A stretch of DNA of 64,000 nucleotides from Synechococcus sp. RS9909 (GTDB lineage Bacteria; Cyanobacteriota; Cyanobacteriia; PCC-6307; Cyanobiaceae): the NCBI RefSeq assembly GCF_014279595.1, contig NZ_CP047943.1, forward strand, positions 1,488,001-1,552,000, in the 5' to 3' direction. The notes beneath the pieces are model-generated. The model was not told the origin of the DNA. It saw nothing but the letters and a program-made list of their open reading frames with translations, and did no database searches. Made by a program: the position numbers and the translations under genes. Shown piece after piece: positions 1-8,373 of the stretch (positions are counted from its first letter, which is position 1; each line of letters begins with the position of its first letter).

Positions 1-353
1 TTCATCCCCACCCCGAACCGCTGGGCAACCGCAAAAGCTGGCTTGCCCATGCCCTTCGGCCCCAGGGGGATCTCAGGCTCGACAACGGAGCCTGCAACGC
101 CCTGGAACAACGCGGTGCCTCCCTGCTGCTGGTGGGAATCACCGCCGTGCAAGGGCACTTTGCCGCCAACCAACCGATCCGGCTGCTCGCAGCCGATGGT
201 CGGGAAGTGGCACGGGGGTTGAGCTCATGGAGCAGCGAAGCGCTTCAGCGGGCCCTGACCCAGGCCCCAGCCAACGCCAGCGGCTCCCCCGTTGTGGTGC
301 ATCGCGATGCCCTCGTGCTCACCACGCCTACGATCCGCCCGCAGGACACCTGA
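1..353 (+). CDS. proB: Glutamate 5-kinase, C-terminal fragment
   Basis: Cytoplasmic enzyme that phosphorylates glutamate in the first step of proline synthesis. The frame is open from base 3 and its start lies outside the window; 116 residues remain. The stretch RKSWLAHAL, then a segment ending ALEQRGASLL and GITAVQGHF, match the linker and PUA domain that close ProB proteins; the kinase domain is not in the window. The stop ends three bases before the lpxD start, so the two are probably co-transcribed. Identity rests on recognition of the C-terminal pattern only. Confidence 0.85.
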   Translation, partial: HPHPEPLGNRKSWLAHALRPQGDLRLDNGACNALEQRGASLLLVGITAVQGHFAANQPIRLLAADGREVARGLSSWSSEALQRALTQAPANASGSPVVVHRDALVLTTPTIRPQDT

Positions 354-356
354 ATC

Positions 357-1415
357 ATGCGTTTCAGTCAGTTGGTTGCGGCGCTGCAGGAGGGCGAGGC
401 CGGCCTTCTCCGCCACGGACTCGGGCGCGACCCTCAGTTGCACTCCGCCGCCTCCCTCGAGAGGGCCACGGCCGATCAGCTGAGTTTCCTGGAGCCTGGC
501 AATGCTCTGGTCCAGGCGCTGGCCAGCAGTGCCGTGGGAGCCGTCTTGCTGCCGGATCAGGATGACCTGGTGCAGCAGGCGGAATCGCGCCAGCTGGCCT
601 GGGCCGTGTGCAAAGACCCGCGCCTGGCCTTCGCAGAGTCGCTCGAGCAACTCCATCCAAGGCGACTCCCCCAGGCGGGCATCCACCCCACGGCGGTGAT
701 CGGTGATCGCGTCGAACTCGGGGCCGGTGTCTCGATCGGCGCCCATGTCTGCATTCATGACGGCAGCCGGATCGGCAGCCAGAGCGTGATCCACCCCGGT
801 GTGGTGATCTACGACGACGTGGTGGTGGGGGAGCGCTGCGAAGTGCATGCCAATGCCGTGTTGCATCCCGGCTCTCGCCTCGGGAACCGTTGTGTCGTTC
901 ACTCGAACGCCGTGGTGGGGTCGGAGGGGTTTGGCTTCGTGCCCACCGCCCGCGGCTGGCGCAAGATGCCCCAGACCGGCCTGGTGGTGCTGGATGAGGG
1001 CGTTGAGGTGGGCTGCGGCAGCACGATTGATCGCCCTGCCGTGGGCGAAACGCGCATCGGTGCCGGTACCAAGATCGACAATCTGGTGCAGATCGGCCAC
1101 GGCGTGGAAACCGGTCGAGGTTGCGCCCTGGCCTCCCAGGTGGGCATCGCCGGTGGTGCCCGCCTCGGGGATGGCGTGATCCTTGCCGGACAGGTGGGTG
1201 TGGCCAACCGGGCGGTGATCGGCGACCGGGCCATCGCCAGCTCCAAGAGCGGCATCCACGGCGAGATCGCGGCGGGGGAGGTGGTGAGCGGCTACCCGGC
1301 GATCCCGAACCGCCTCTGGCTGCGTTGCTCCGCCGCCTTCAGCAAATTGCCCGAACTGGCGAAACAGCTGCGGGAGCTCAAGCGTGCCCAGGAGACGGGG
1401 ACCACCCCTCAGTAG
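357..1415 (+). CDS. lpxD: UDP-3-O-acylglucosamine N-acyltransferase
   Basis: Transfers the second acyl chain to UDP-3-O-acyl-glucosamine in lipid A synthesis, in the cytoplasm. The 352-residue protein has the family's usual length: an N-terminal uridine-binding domain, then left-handed beta-helix hexapeptide repeats from about residue 104 ([13 protein letters not shown], then IGAHVCIH and so on) to about 300. The segment [10 protein letters not shown] carries the histidine expected to be the general base. It follows proB by 3 bases and is followed 31 bases later by leuB. Together with the Lpt genes at 26.7-29.0 kb it indicates an outer membrane with lipid A-like glycolipid. Confidence 0.95.
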   Translation: MRFSQLVAALQEGEAGLLRHGLGRDPQLHSAASLERATADQLSFLEPGNALVQALASSAVGAVLLPDQDDLVQQAESRQLAWAVCKDPRLAFAESLEQLHPRRLPQAGIHPTAVIGDRVELGAGVSIGAHVCIHDGSRIGSQSVIHPGVVIYDDVVVGERCEVHANAVLHPGSRLGNRCVVHSNAVVGSEGFGFVPTARGWRKMPQTGLVVLDEGVEVGCGSTIDRPAVGETRIGAGTKIDNLVQIGHGVETGRGCALASQVGIAGGARLGDGVILAGQVGVANRAVIGDRAIASSKSGIHGEIAAGEVVSGYPAIPNRLWLRCSAAFSKLPELAKQLRELKRAQETGTTPQ

Positions 1416-1446
1416 TCTCGCCGCGTCAGGTCGTGGCTCTGGTCCC

Positions 1447-2526
1447 ATGCGTCAGCATCGCGTTGTTCTGCTGCCCGGTGACGGGATCGGTCCAGAGATC
1501 ACGGCGGTCGCTCGGATGCTGCTGGAGGCCGTGGCAGCACGGCACGGTTTTGCGCTTCAGTTTGATGAGCAGTTGATCGGGGGTGCCGCGATCGACGCCA
1601 CGGGTGTCCCCTTGCCAGAAGCCAGCCTCGAGGCCTGCCGCGGCGCCGATGCGGTGTTGCTCGCGGCGATCGGCAACCCCCGTTTCGATGCCCTGCCCCG
1701 AGAGCAGCGCCCGGAGAGCGGTCTCCTGGCCCTGCGCTCCGGCTTGGGACTGTTCGCCAACCTCAGACCGGTGAAGATTGTTCCGGCCCTGAGCGCCGCC
1801 AGCAGCCTCAAAGCGGAGGTGATCGAAGGGGTGGATCTACTTGTGGTGCGCGAACTCACCGGTGGCATCTATTTCGGTCAGCCCAAGGGACGGGTGACGG
1901 CCGATGGAGAGGAACGGGGCTTCAACACCATGACCTACTCCGCCTCCGAGGTCGACCGGATCGCCCGGGTCGCTTTCGAGCTGGCAAAAGAACGCCGCGG
2001 CCAGCTCTGCTCGGTGGACAAGGCGAATGTGCTGGATGTGAGTCAGCTCTGGCGCGACCGGGTCGAGGCCATGGCTGCCACTTATCCGGAGGTCAGCGTG
2101 AGCCATCTGTATGTCGACAACGCCGCCATGCAGCTGGTGCGTGATCCGCGCCAGTTTGATGTGCTGCTCACGGGCAACCTGTTCGGCGACATCCTCAGCG
2201 ATGAAGCGGCGATGCTCACCGGCTCGATCGGCATGTTGCCCTCCGCTTCCCTCGGCAGTGCAGGGCCCGGCCTGTTTGAACCCGTGCACGGCTCGGCGCC
2301 CGACATCGCTGGTCAGGACAAGGCCAATCCGATGGCGATGGTGCTGTCTGCCGCCATGATGCTGCGCATCGGCCTGAAGGAAACGGAGGCTGCCGATGCG
2401 CTCGAAGCGGCGGTGAACCGGGTGCTCGCTGCCGGTTACCGCACCGGAGACCTGATGGCGGAGGGCTGCACACCCCTCGGCTGTCGTGCCATGGGTGAAC
2501 AGCTGCTGGTCCACTGCAACGGCTGA
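1447..2526 (+). CDS. leuB: 3-isopropylmalate dehydrogenase
   Basis: Oxidative decarboxylation of 3-isopropylmalate in leucine synthesis, NAD-dependent, cytoplasmic. 359 residues. The N-terminal [12 protein letters not shown], the central ELTGGIYFG and the late [12 protein letters not shown] are diagnostic of the isopropylmalate dehydrogenase family; [12 protein letters not shown] lies between them. The frame is open further upstream to 1384, but the ATG at 1447 starts directly before the conserved first beta strand and avoids overlap with lpxD, so I chose it. ilvD, another branched-chain amino acid gene, lies at 15.5 kb. Confidence 0.96.
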   Translation: MRQHRVVLLPGDGIGPEITAVARMLLEAVAARHGFALQFDEQLIGGAAIDATGVPLPEASLEACRGADAVLLAAIGNPRFDALPREQRPESGLLALRSGLGLFANLRPVKIVPALSAASSLKAEVIEGVDLLVVRELTGGIYFGQPKGRVTADGEERGFNTMTYSASEVDRIARVAFELAKERRGQLCSVDKANVLDVSQLWRDRVEAMAATYPEVSVSHLYVDNAAMQLVRDPRQFDVLLTGNLFGDILSDEAAMLTGSIGMLPSASLGSAGPGLFEPVHGSAPDIAGQDKANPMAMVLSAAMMLRIGLKETEAADALEAAVNRVLAAGYRTGDLMAEGCTPLGCRAMGEQLLVHCNG

Positions 2527-2608
2527 GGCCATTGGCATTCCCGGCCCAGCTGCCACGGTGCCGGTCCGCTGACCTGCCAAACTCTTCCAGCCTGCTCAGC
2601 CTGCGTCG

Positions 2609-3511
2609 ATGTCGAAGCGTCACCCCGTTGTCGCCGTTACAGGGTCCTCCGGTGCCGGAACCAGCACTGTCAAAAGGGCCTTTGAACACATCTTCGCCCG
2701 GGAGAACATCACCCCGGCCGTGGTGGAGGGTGACAGCTACCACCGCTTCGAGCGCGCAGCGATGAAGGAAGCCATGGCGGAGGCCATGGCCAAGGGCGAA
2801 AACTTCTCCCACTTCGGGCCGGAAGCCAATCTCTTCGACAAGCTCGAAGAGCTGTTCCGCGTTTACGGCGAGAGCGGTGGTGGTCAGAAGCGCTACTACC
2901 TGCACAGCCCTGAGGAAGCGGCTGAGCACAACGCTCGCCTGGGCACCGATCTGGCTCCCGGTCAGTTCACCCCCTGGGAAAACATCCCCGCCAGCACCGA
3001 CCTGCTCTTCTACGAAGGTCTGCACGGCGGTGTGCAGGGCGATGGCTACGACGTGGCGGCCCTCGCCGATCTTCTGGTGGGCGTGGTGCCGATCACCAAC
3101 CTGGAATGGATCCAGAAGATCCACCGCGACAACGCCGAGCGTGGTTATTCGGCTGAAGCGATCGTTGACACGATCCTGCGCCGCATGCCCGACTACATCA
3201 ATCACATCTGCCCACAGTTCAGCCGCACCGACATCAACTTCCAGCGTGTCCCCACCGTGGACACCTCAAACCCCTTCATCTGCCGGAACATCCCGACGCC
3301 GGATGAAAGCTTTGTGATCATCCACTTCCGCAAGGGAGCTAGGGAGAAGTGGGGGATCGACTTCCCCTACCTGCTGAGCATGATCCACGATTCCTTCATG
3401 TCCAGCCCCACCAGCATCGTGGTCAATGGCGGCAAGATGGGCTTCGCCATGGAATTGATCCTCACACCGATCATTCATCGGATGATCGAAGAGAAGCAGA
3501 AGCTGGCCTGA
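2609..3511 (+). CDS. prk: Phosphoribulokinase, proteobacterial class I type
   Basis: Makes ribulose 1,5-bisphosphate from ribulose 5-phosphate and ATP in the Calvin cycle. 300 residues. The P-loop GSSGAGTST is near residue 12, followed by EGDSYHRF, FYEGLHGG, NLEWIQKIHRD and TDINFQRVP. Length and motifs are those of the short class I enzyme of purple bacteria, not the roughly 330-residue class II enzyme of plants and beta-cyanobacteria. No cysteine lies near the P-loop, so the thioredoxin/CP12 regulatory disulfide of class II enzymes is not expected. It is preceded by leuB and followed by a terminator-like hairpin at 3537-3570. Confidence 0.95.
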   Translation: MSKRHPVVAVTGSSGAGTSTVKRAFEHIFARENITPAVVEGDSYHRFERAAMKEAMAEAMAKGENFSHFGPEANLFDKLEELFRVYGESGGGQKRYYLHSPEEAAEHNARLGTDLAPGQFTPWENIPASTDLLFYEGLHGGVQGDGYDVAALADLLVGVVPITNLEWIQKIHRDNAERGYSAEAIVDTILRRMPDYINHICPQFSRTDINFQRVPTVDTSNPFICRNIPTPDESFVIIHFRKGAREKWGIDFPYLLSMIHDSFMSSPTSIVVNGGKMGFAMELILTPIIHRMIEEKQKLA

Positions 3512-3536
3512 TTCATTTCCAGGCGGGAGCTCTATC

Positions 3537-3570
3537 GTGGGTCCATCTGAGCAATCAGGTGGGCCCATTT
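3537..3570 (+). terminator. Terminator-like hairpin after prk
   Basis: Bases 3539-3550 pair with 3555-3566 in a 12-bp stem with two G-U pairs around a GCAA loop; one more A-U and one G-U pair can extend it. It starts 27 bases after the prk stop and is followed by TTTCCGTTTCG, a weak T-rich tail. It overlaps the only usable start codon (GTG 3537) of the next gene, so it may also act on that gene's translation. Confidence 0.6.
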
Positions 3571-3854
3571 CCGTTTCGTCGCCATCCTTTCTGATCAGTG
3601 GAGCCGGTGCCCCCATCGGTTCAACGCCGCGATGGGATCGGGTCAACAGCCAAGCGCTGATCGCCCTCGCCCGACAGATTTATTTCCGCTACCTGAGCGA
3701 AGCAACGCGGAGCCAGGAACCCAGTGGTGTGGTGGTGTGCCAGCGCAGCGGTGAAGGCCGGGTGGTCTTCGAACCACCAACCCTGTTGCCGGATGAGGAA
3801 TTCCTCTCCACAGCGCTGCTGCGCAATCGCGCCCGACGCTCCGGTGGGCGCTGA
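3537..3854 (+). CDS. Conserved-looking small protein of unknown function
   Basis: 105 residues, no recognised domain, no signal peptide or membrane segment. The N-terminal 30 residues are low complexity (rich in Gly, Ser, Pro); the remainder (ALIALARQIYFRYL, then GVVVCQRSGEGRVVFEPPTLLPDEEFL) looks like a small folded alpha/beta protein. The only ATG/GTG/TTG start in frame before the conserved-looking part is GTG 3537, with a GGGAG ribosome-binding site 7 bases upstream, which places the start inside the hairpin behind prk. It is followed by the prepilin peptidase gene after 11 bases. A CTG start near 3591 is possible. Confidence 0.6.
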   Translation: MGPSEQSGGPISVSSPSFLISGAGAPIGSTPRWDRVNSQALIALARQIYFRYLSEATRSQEPSGVVVCQRSGEGRVVFEPPTLLPDEEFLSTALLRNRARRSGGR

Positions 3855-3865
3855 AGCCTCCCCCC

Positions 3866-4666
3866 ATGGCCGCCTTCGTTGCCCTGATGCCGCCCCTCGC
3901 CCCGGTGCTGATCCTTTTCGGGGCCTGCGTGGGCAGTTTTCTCAATGTGGTCGTCTGGCGGCTTCCCCGCCGCGAATCGCTGATCTGGCCCGGTAGCCAT
4001 TGCCCCAACTGCGGCCACGCCGTGCGCTGGCACGACAACATCCCGCTGTTCGGATGGCTGCTGCTGCGGGGCCGCTGCCGCGACTGCGCCTGGCCGATCC
4101 CTGCGCGCTACCCCGCCACCGAAGTGCTCTGCGGCGGGCTCTGGCTCACGGCGGCATGGGCCCACGGATCGGCCCTCCAGCTGATCGCCGGCCTCGTGCT
4201 GGTCAGCCTGCTCCTCACCCTGAGCCTGATCGATTGCGACCATCTCTGGTTACCCGAACCGCTCTGCCGCAGCGGCGTGATCCTGGGGTTTCTGGCCACA
4301 CTCGCCCTCACAACGCCGGAACGCTGGCTCAATCATCTGGTGGCGGCAGCGGCCGCGCTGCTGGTGATGGAGGGACTGAGCGCTCTCGCGGAGCGACTTC
4401 TCGGTCAACCGGCGCTCGGGCTCGGGGATGCGAAGCTCGCCGCCCTCGGGGGTGCCTGGCTCGGCCTGGCCGGAATCACCGCCGCCATGGCCCTGGCGGT
4501 CTGCAGCGGCGCGATCATCGGCCTCCTGGGCCGGATCAGCGGACGCCTCGGCCCCCGCCAGCCCTTTCCCTTCGGTCCGTTCATCGCCCTTGGCATCTGG
4601 TTGGTGTGGCTCACCGGGCCCCTGTGGTGGTGGCAGAGCTGGATGCGACTGATCGGGGCGAGCTGA
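3866..4666 (+). CDS. pilD: Prepilin leader peptidase / N-methyltransferase
   Basis: Inner-membrane aspartyl protease that cleaves type IV prepilin and pseudopilin leader peptides and methylates the new N terminus. 266 residues, multiple hydrophobic segments. Two cysteine pairs (C46/C49 and C71/C74) form the usual cytoplasmic zinc-binding loop. Catalytic aspartates fit D123 or D125 (LIDCDH) and D188 (GLGDAK). Length matches the bifunctional form with the Cys domain. No pilin genes lie in the window, so its substrates are elsewhere (type IV pili or competence pseudopili). Confidence 0.93.
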   Translation: MAAFVALMPPLAPVLILFGACVGSFLNVVVWRLPRRESLIWPGSHCPNCGHAVRWHDNIPLFGWLLLRGRCRDCAWPIPARYPATEVLCGGLWLTAAWAHGSALQLIAGLVLVSLLLTLSLIDCDHLWLPEPLCRSGVILGFLATLALTTPERWLNHLVAAAAALLVMEGLSALAERLLGQPALGLGDAKLAALGGAWLGLAGITAAMALAVCSGAIIGLLGRISGRLGPRQPFPFGPFIALGIWLVWLTGPLWWWQSWMRLIGAS

Positions 4667-4717
4667 GCCTCACTGCGATGCGGTGGGTCTTAAATAGGCC
4701 CCAGCAGGAGCGATGGC

Positions 4718-5596
4718 GTGTCACTGTTCGACTGGTTTGCTGATCGCCGCAAGGGTCAATCGGTGAACAAGGTGGTCCAGGAACCGGAAGAGGGCGATGG
4801 CCTCTGGAGCAAATGCCCGGAATGCTCCCAGGTGGTGTATCGCAAAGATCTGCTGGCCAATGCCAGCGTGTGCAGCAACTGCGGTCATCACCACCGCATC
4901 GACAGCAGTGAGCGGATCGCCGTCATCGTCGATCCCGGCAGTTTCGTTCCTCTTGACACCGACCTGGAACCCACCGATCCCCTGGGCTTCAAGGATCGTC
5001 GCGCCTACGCCGAACGTCTGCGGGAGATGCAGGCGAAAACAGGCCTGAAAGACGCCGTGGTGACTGGCCTCTGCCGGGTGGAGAACCACCGGATGGCCCT
5101 GGCGGTGATGGATTTCCGCTTCATGGGCGGCTCGATGGGCTCGGTGGTGGGCGAGAAGATCACCCGCCTGGTGGAACGGGCCACCGAGGAGCGCCTGCCA
5201 CTGCTGATCGTGTGCGCCTCCGGGGGGGCGCGCATGCAGGAGGGGATGCTCAGCTTGATGCAGATGGCGAAGATCTCCGGGGCGCTGGAGCGCCATCGCG
5301 ACGCGGGCGTGCTCTACATGCCCCTGCTCACCCACCCCACCACCGGCGGCGTGACCGCCAGCTTCGCCATGCTTGGAGACCTGATTCTGGCGGAACCGAA
5401 AGCCTTGATCGGCTTCGCCGGACGGCGGGTGATCGAACAGACCCTGCGGGAGAAACTGCCCGACAATTTCCAGACCGCTGAGTATCTGCAGGAGCACGGA
5501 TTCGTTGACACGATCGTGCCCCGCACCCAGCTGCGCTCCACCCTGGCCCGACTGCTGCGGCTGCACGGCAGCCGCCCGCTGGAGGCCGTGGGCTGA
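4718..5596 (+). CDS. accD: Acetyl-CoA carboxylase carboxyltransferase beta subunit
   Basis: Beta half of the carboxyltransferase that moves CO2 from biotin to acetyl-CoA, the first step of fatty acid synthesis. 292 residues. A four-cysteine zinc finger at C33/C36 and C52/C55 precedes the crotonase-like domain with [20 protein letters not shown] and [11 protein letters not shown]. Start is GTG 4718 with an AGGAG site 7 bases upstream; MSLFDWF is a usual AccD beginning. The partner accA is not in the window. The stop overlaps the ATG of the next gene by one base, suggesting translational coupling. Confidence 0.96.
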   Translation: MSLFDWFADRRKGQSVNKVVQEPEEGDGLWSKCPECSQVVYRKDLLANASVCSNCGHHHRIDSSERIAVIVDPGSFVPLDTDLEPTDPLGFKDRRAYAERLREMQAKTGLKDAVVTGLCRVENHRMALAVMDFRFMGGSMGSVVGEKITRLVERATEERLPLLIVCASGGARMQEGMLSLMQMAKISGALERHRDAGVLYMPLLTHPTTGGVTASFAMLGDLILAEPKALIGFAGRRVIEQTLREKLPDNFQTAEYLQEHGFVDTIVPRTQLRSTLARLLRLHGSRPLEAVG

Positions 5597-5988
5597 TGGG
5601 GCGACTGCGCCAGTGGTGTCAAGGGGGTCTGCTCTGCGGCTTGGTCCTGCTGTTGAGCTGGTGCTGGAGCGGACCGGTCTGGGCAGGCCCCGTGGACTGG
5701 CGTGAAGTTCCCGCCACCAGCGAAGGCCGCCAATGGTGGGATGCGGGCAGCCTGCGCCGCGATCGAGACGGCAACCTCTCGGTGTTGAGCCGCTACACCG
5801 CGGAGACCGATCCCGACACCCCCAGCCTGGGGACCCTGGTGGTGATGCAGATTGACTGCGGCCAGAAGCTGTATCGCGACCAGCAGGTGAATGGATTGCC
5901 GCGCTGGGGTGCCCAGTGGGAAGCTGCCGGCGATGATGCCCTGATCAGCAACGTGATCGAGGCGGTCTGCAGCTCTGCTCCGGCCTGA
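5596..5988 (+). CDS. Exported protein of unknown function (surface-adhesin E-like?)
   Basis: 130 residues with a clear Sec signal peptide: basic start, a Leu/Cys-rich core (GLLCGLVLLLSW) and a likely cleavage after VWA near residue 31. The mature part has a WREV / WWDAGSLRRDRDGNLSVLSRY strand pattern and two cysteines (IDCGQKLYRD and AVCS). This resembles the small surface-adhesin E fold seen in bacterial exported proteins, but I recognise that only by pattern. It starts on the accD stop codon and is followed directly by the oxidoreductase gene, so the three are likely one transcript. Confidence 0.7.
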   Translation: MGRLRQWCQGGLLCGLVLLLSWCWSGPVWAGPVDWREVPATSEGRQWWDAGSLRRDRDGNLSVLSRYTAETDPDTPSLGTLVVMQIDCGQKLYRDQQVNGLPRWGAQWEAAGDDALISNVIEAVCSSAPA

Positions 5989-7131
5989 ATGCCACTCTCT
6001 GCCTCGACGTCCCCCTCGAATGCCCCAGTGCCGATCGGCGTCGCCATCGCCGGCCTCGGCTTCGGCGAAGCCGTGCATCTCCCAGCCCTGCGCAGCCTGG
6101 CGGATGCCCAACCTGTGGCGCTCTGGCATCCCCGCGCCGAACGGCTTGATCAGGCCTGCGCCCAGCATGGGCTGAAGGGGTACCACCACTGGGATGCCCT
6201 CATGGCCGATCCGGCCGTTGAGGCCATCGTGATCGCCACCCCACCGCAGCCACGGTTTGATCTGGCTCGCCGCGCCCTTGAGGCGGGCAAGCACCTGCTG
6301 CTGGAAAAACCGGTCGCCCTCGAGGCTGACCGGGTGGCCGAACTGCAGCGACTCGCGATCCGGCAGGGGTGCAGCGTGGCGGTGGATTTTGAATATCGGG
6401 CCGTGCCGCTGTTCATGCAGGCGGAACGCCTGCTGGCGGCGGGGGCGATCGGCACCCCCTGGCTGGTGAAGCTGGATTGGCTGATGAGCAGCCGCGCCAA
6501 CCCCGAGCGGCCCTGGACCTGGTATTCCTCAGCCGAGCAGGGGGGCGGTGTGATCGGCGCCCTGGGCACCCATGCCTTCGACATGCTCGCCTGGTTGGTG
6601 GGCGAGATCGACCAACTCCAGGCGTTGCACCACACGGCCATCACGAAACGCCCCCTGCCCGGTGGCGGCCAGGCCTCAGTCGATGCGGAGGATGTGGCCC
6701 TGATCCAGGCCCGCCTGCTCAGCCATGGAGGCACTGGGCCTGTGCCCGCCCAGGTGAGCCTTGCCTCCGTGGCGCGCAACGGACGCGGCTGTTGGCTGGA
6801 GATCTACGGCTCCGAGGGAAGCCTGGTGCTGGGCAGCGACAACCAGAAGGATTACGTGCACGGCTTCGGACTCTGGCTGGCCCAGAACGGGGAGTCGCCC
6901 CGCAGCCTTCAGGCGGATGCGGATCTGCGCTTCGCCACCACCTGGAGCGACGGGCGGGTGGCTCCCGTGGCGCGCATCCAGCAGTGGTGGATCGACAGCA
7001 TCCGCTCCGGCCGCCCCATGCTGCCGGGGCTGAGCGAAGGGCTACGCAGCCAGCAGGCCTGTGACCGCTGCAGACTGATGCCTTGGGACTCGCCCGGAAC
7101 AACACGGAATCGGGCGAATGAGATCCGGTAG
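5989..7131 (+). CDS. Gfo/Idh/MocA-family NAD(P)-dependent oxidoreductase
   Basis: 380 residues. The N-terminal Rossmann fold reads GVAIAGLGFGEAVHLPAL (about residues 14-31), with the family's hallmark EKPVA near residue 105 and the C-terminal alpha/beta domain with GGGVIGALGTHAFDML. Family members oxidise or reduce sugars, cyclitols or bilins. The substrate cannot be read here; I see nothing that singles out biliverdin reductase or inositol dehydrogenase. It begins at the base after the preceding stop codon. Its own stop lies inside an inverted repeat (7112-7139) that precedes fba. Confidence 0.85.
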   Translation: MPLSASTSPSNAPVPIGVAIAGLGFGEAVHLPALRSLADAQPVALWHPRAERLDQACAQHGLKGYHHWDALMADPAVEAIVIATPPQPRFDLARRALEAGKHLLLEKPVALEADRVAELQRLAIRQGCSVAVDFEYRAVPLFMQAERLLAAGAIGTPWLVKLDWLMSSRANPERPWTWYSSAEQGGGVIGALGTHAFDMLAWLVGEIDQLQALHHTAITKRPLPGGGQASVDAEDVALIQARLLSHGGTGPVPAQVSLASVARNGRGCWLEIYGSEGSLVLGSDNQKDYVHGFGLWLAQNGESPRSLQADADLRFATTWSDGRVAPVARIQQWWIDSIRSGRPMLPGLSEGLRSQQACDRCRLMPWDSPGTTRNRANEIR

Positions 7132-7139
7132 ATTCGCCC
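7112..7139. repeat. 8-bp perfect inverted repeat upstream of fba
   Basis: GGGCGAAT at 7112-7119 and ATTCGCCC at 7132-7139 are separated by 12 bases that include the stop codon of the oxidoreductase gene. It lies 41 bases upstream of the fba start. There is no T-run after it, so a plain terminator is unlikely; a dimeric regulator site or an mRNA stem are both possible. Confidence 0.5.
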
Positions 7140-7179
7140 ACATTCGTCCCCACGACGTACCACCACCGAGGATTTCACC

Positions 7180-8253
7180 ATGGCGCTCGTTCCGCTTCGG
7201 CTTCTGCTCGACCATGCCGCTGAGAACGGCTACGGCATCCCTGCGTTCAACGTGAACAACCTGGAGCAGGTGCAGTCGATCATGGAAGCCGCTGCCGAAA
7301 CCGACAGCCCCGTGATCCTGCAGGCCTCCCGCGGCGCCCGCAGCTACGCCGGTGAAATTTTCCTACGCCACCTGATTCTGGCCGCCACCGAGACCTACCC
7401 GAACATCCCGGTGGTGATGCACCAGGACCATGGCAACGCCCCTTCCACCTGCTACTCCGCTGCCATCAACGGTTTCACCTCGGTGATGATGGATGGTTCT
7501 CTGGAAGCCGATGCCAAGACCCCGGCCAGCTACGACTACAACGTGGCTGTCACCAAGGAAGTGGTGGATTTCGCCCATTCCGTGGGTGTGAGCGTCGAGG
7601 GCGAACTGGGTTGCCTCGGTTCCCTGGAAACCGGGAAGGGTGAAGCCGAGGACGGCCACGGTTTCGAGGGCGAACTGTCGAAGGACATGCTCCTCACCGA
7701 TCCGGCCGAGGCTGCTGATTTCGTTGCCAAAACCAAGGTGGACGCCCTGGCGATCGCCATCGGCACCAGCCATGGCGCCTACAAGTTCACCCGCAAACCC
7801 ACTGGTGAAGTGCTGGCGATCAGCCGCATCGCCGAGATCCACAAAGCCATCCCCAACACCCACCTGGTGATGCACGGCTCTTCCTCCGTGCCTCAGGAGT
7901 GGCTGGACATGATCAACAAGTTCGGTGGTCAGATCCCCGAGACCTACGGCGTCCCCGTCGAGGAGATCCAGGAGGGCATCCGCAACGGTGTGCGCAAGGT
8001 GAACATCGACACCGACAATCGCCTCGCCTTCACCGCCGCTGTGCGTGAAGCGGCCTTCGCCGATCCCGCCAACTTCGATCCCCGTCACTTCAACAAGCCG
8101 GCCCGCAAGTACATGAAGCAGGTCTGCCTCGATCGGTACCAGCAGTTCTGGTGCGCCGGCCAGGCCAGCAAGATCAAGCAGCAGAGCATCAACTACTACG
8201 CCGGCCTGTACGCCAAGGGCGAACTGGACCCCAAGACCGCTGTAGCAGCCTGA
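7180..8253 (+). CDS. fba: Fructose-bisphosphate aldolase, class II
   Basis: Zinc-dependent aldolase joining or splitting fructose 1,6-bisphosphate; in cyanobacteria it also makes sedoheptulose bisphosphate in the Calvin cycle. 357 residues, the longer class II form used by photosynthetic bacteria. [11 protein letters not shown] carries the catalytic and metal-binding residues, [19 protein letters not shown] and GTSHGAYKF are the family core, and [11 protein letters not shown] supplies a further zinc ligand. A GAGG ribosome-binding site sits 7 bases before the ATG. The gene stands alone between the inverted repeat and a strong terminator, fitting high expression. Confidence 0.97.
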   Translation: MALVPLRLLLDHAAENGYGIPAFNVNNLEQVQSIMEAAAETDSPVILQASRGARSYAGEIFLRHLILAATETYPNIPVVMHQDHGNAPSTCYSAAINGFTSVMMDGSLEADAKTPASYDYNVAVTKEVVDFAHSVGVSVEGELGCLGSLETGKGEAEDGHGFEGELSKDMLLTDPAEAADFVAKTKVDALAIAIGTSHGAYKFTRKPTGEVLAISRIAEIHKAIPNTHLVMHGSSSVPQEWLDMINKFGGQIPETYGVPVEEIQEGIRNGVRKVNIDTDNRLAFTAAVREAAFADPANFDPRHFNKPARKYMKQVCLDRYQQFWCAGQASKIKQQSINYYAGLYAKGELDPKTAVAA

Positions 8254-8265
8254 TCACCGCAGGGA

Positions 8266-8297
8266 TTGATCCAGAGCAATTTTGATCCAGAGCAATT
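8266..8297. repeat. Perfect 16-bp tandem duplication after fba
   Basis: TTGATCCAGAGCAATT occurs at 8266-8281 and again at 8282-8297 with no mismatch, between the fba stop and its terminator. It looks like a recent slippage or duplication event. I see no protein or RNA function in it. Confidence 0.9.
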
Positions 8298-8304
8298 GAT
8301 GGGG

Positions 8305-8329
8305 GGGGGGCGCTTTGCCCCCCTTTTTT
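8305..8329 (+). terminator. Rho-independent terminator of fba
   Basis: A G-run and C (8305-8311) pair with GCCCCCC (8317-8323) around a short loop, followed by six T (8324-8329). The G-run extends to ten bases (8301-8310), so the exact stem register can slide. Confidence 0.9.
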
Positions 8330-8340
8330 GATGGAATCGA

Positions 8341-8366
8341 CGGACAGTCAGCGCGGACAGTCAGCG
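8341..8366. repeat. Perfect 13-bp tandem duplication before the LD-carboxypeptidase end
   Basis: CGGACAGTCAGCG at 8341-8353 is repeated exactly at 8354-8366, followed by a partial third copy-like CAGCGCAG. It lies just past the terminator, between the two convergent genes. Confidence 0.85.
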
Positions 8367-8373
8367 CGCAGAT

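Noticed and set aside
225-1448. 407-codon open frame on the minus strand over lpxD
   Set aside because: Low-complexity His/Gly/Ala-rich translation with no motif, fully antisense to lpxD, whose hexapeptide repeats are unmistakable. High GC makes long antisense frames common here; the same holds for frames opposite leuB, fba, gnd, glpX, typA, glyS, recG and ilvD.
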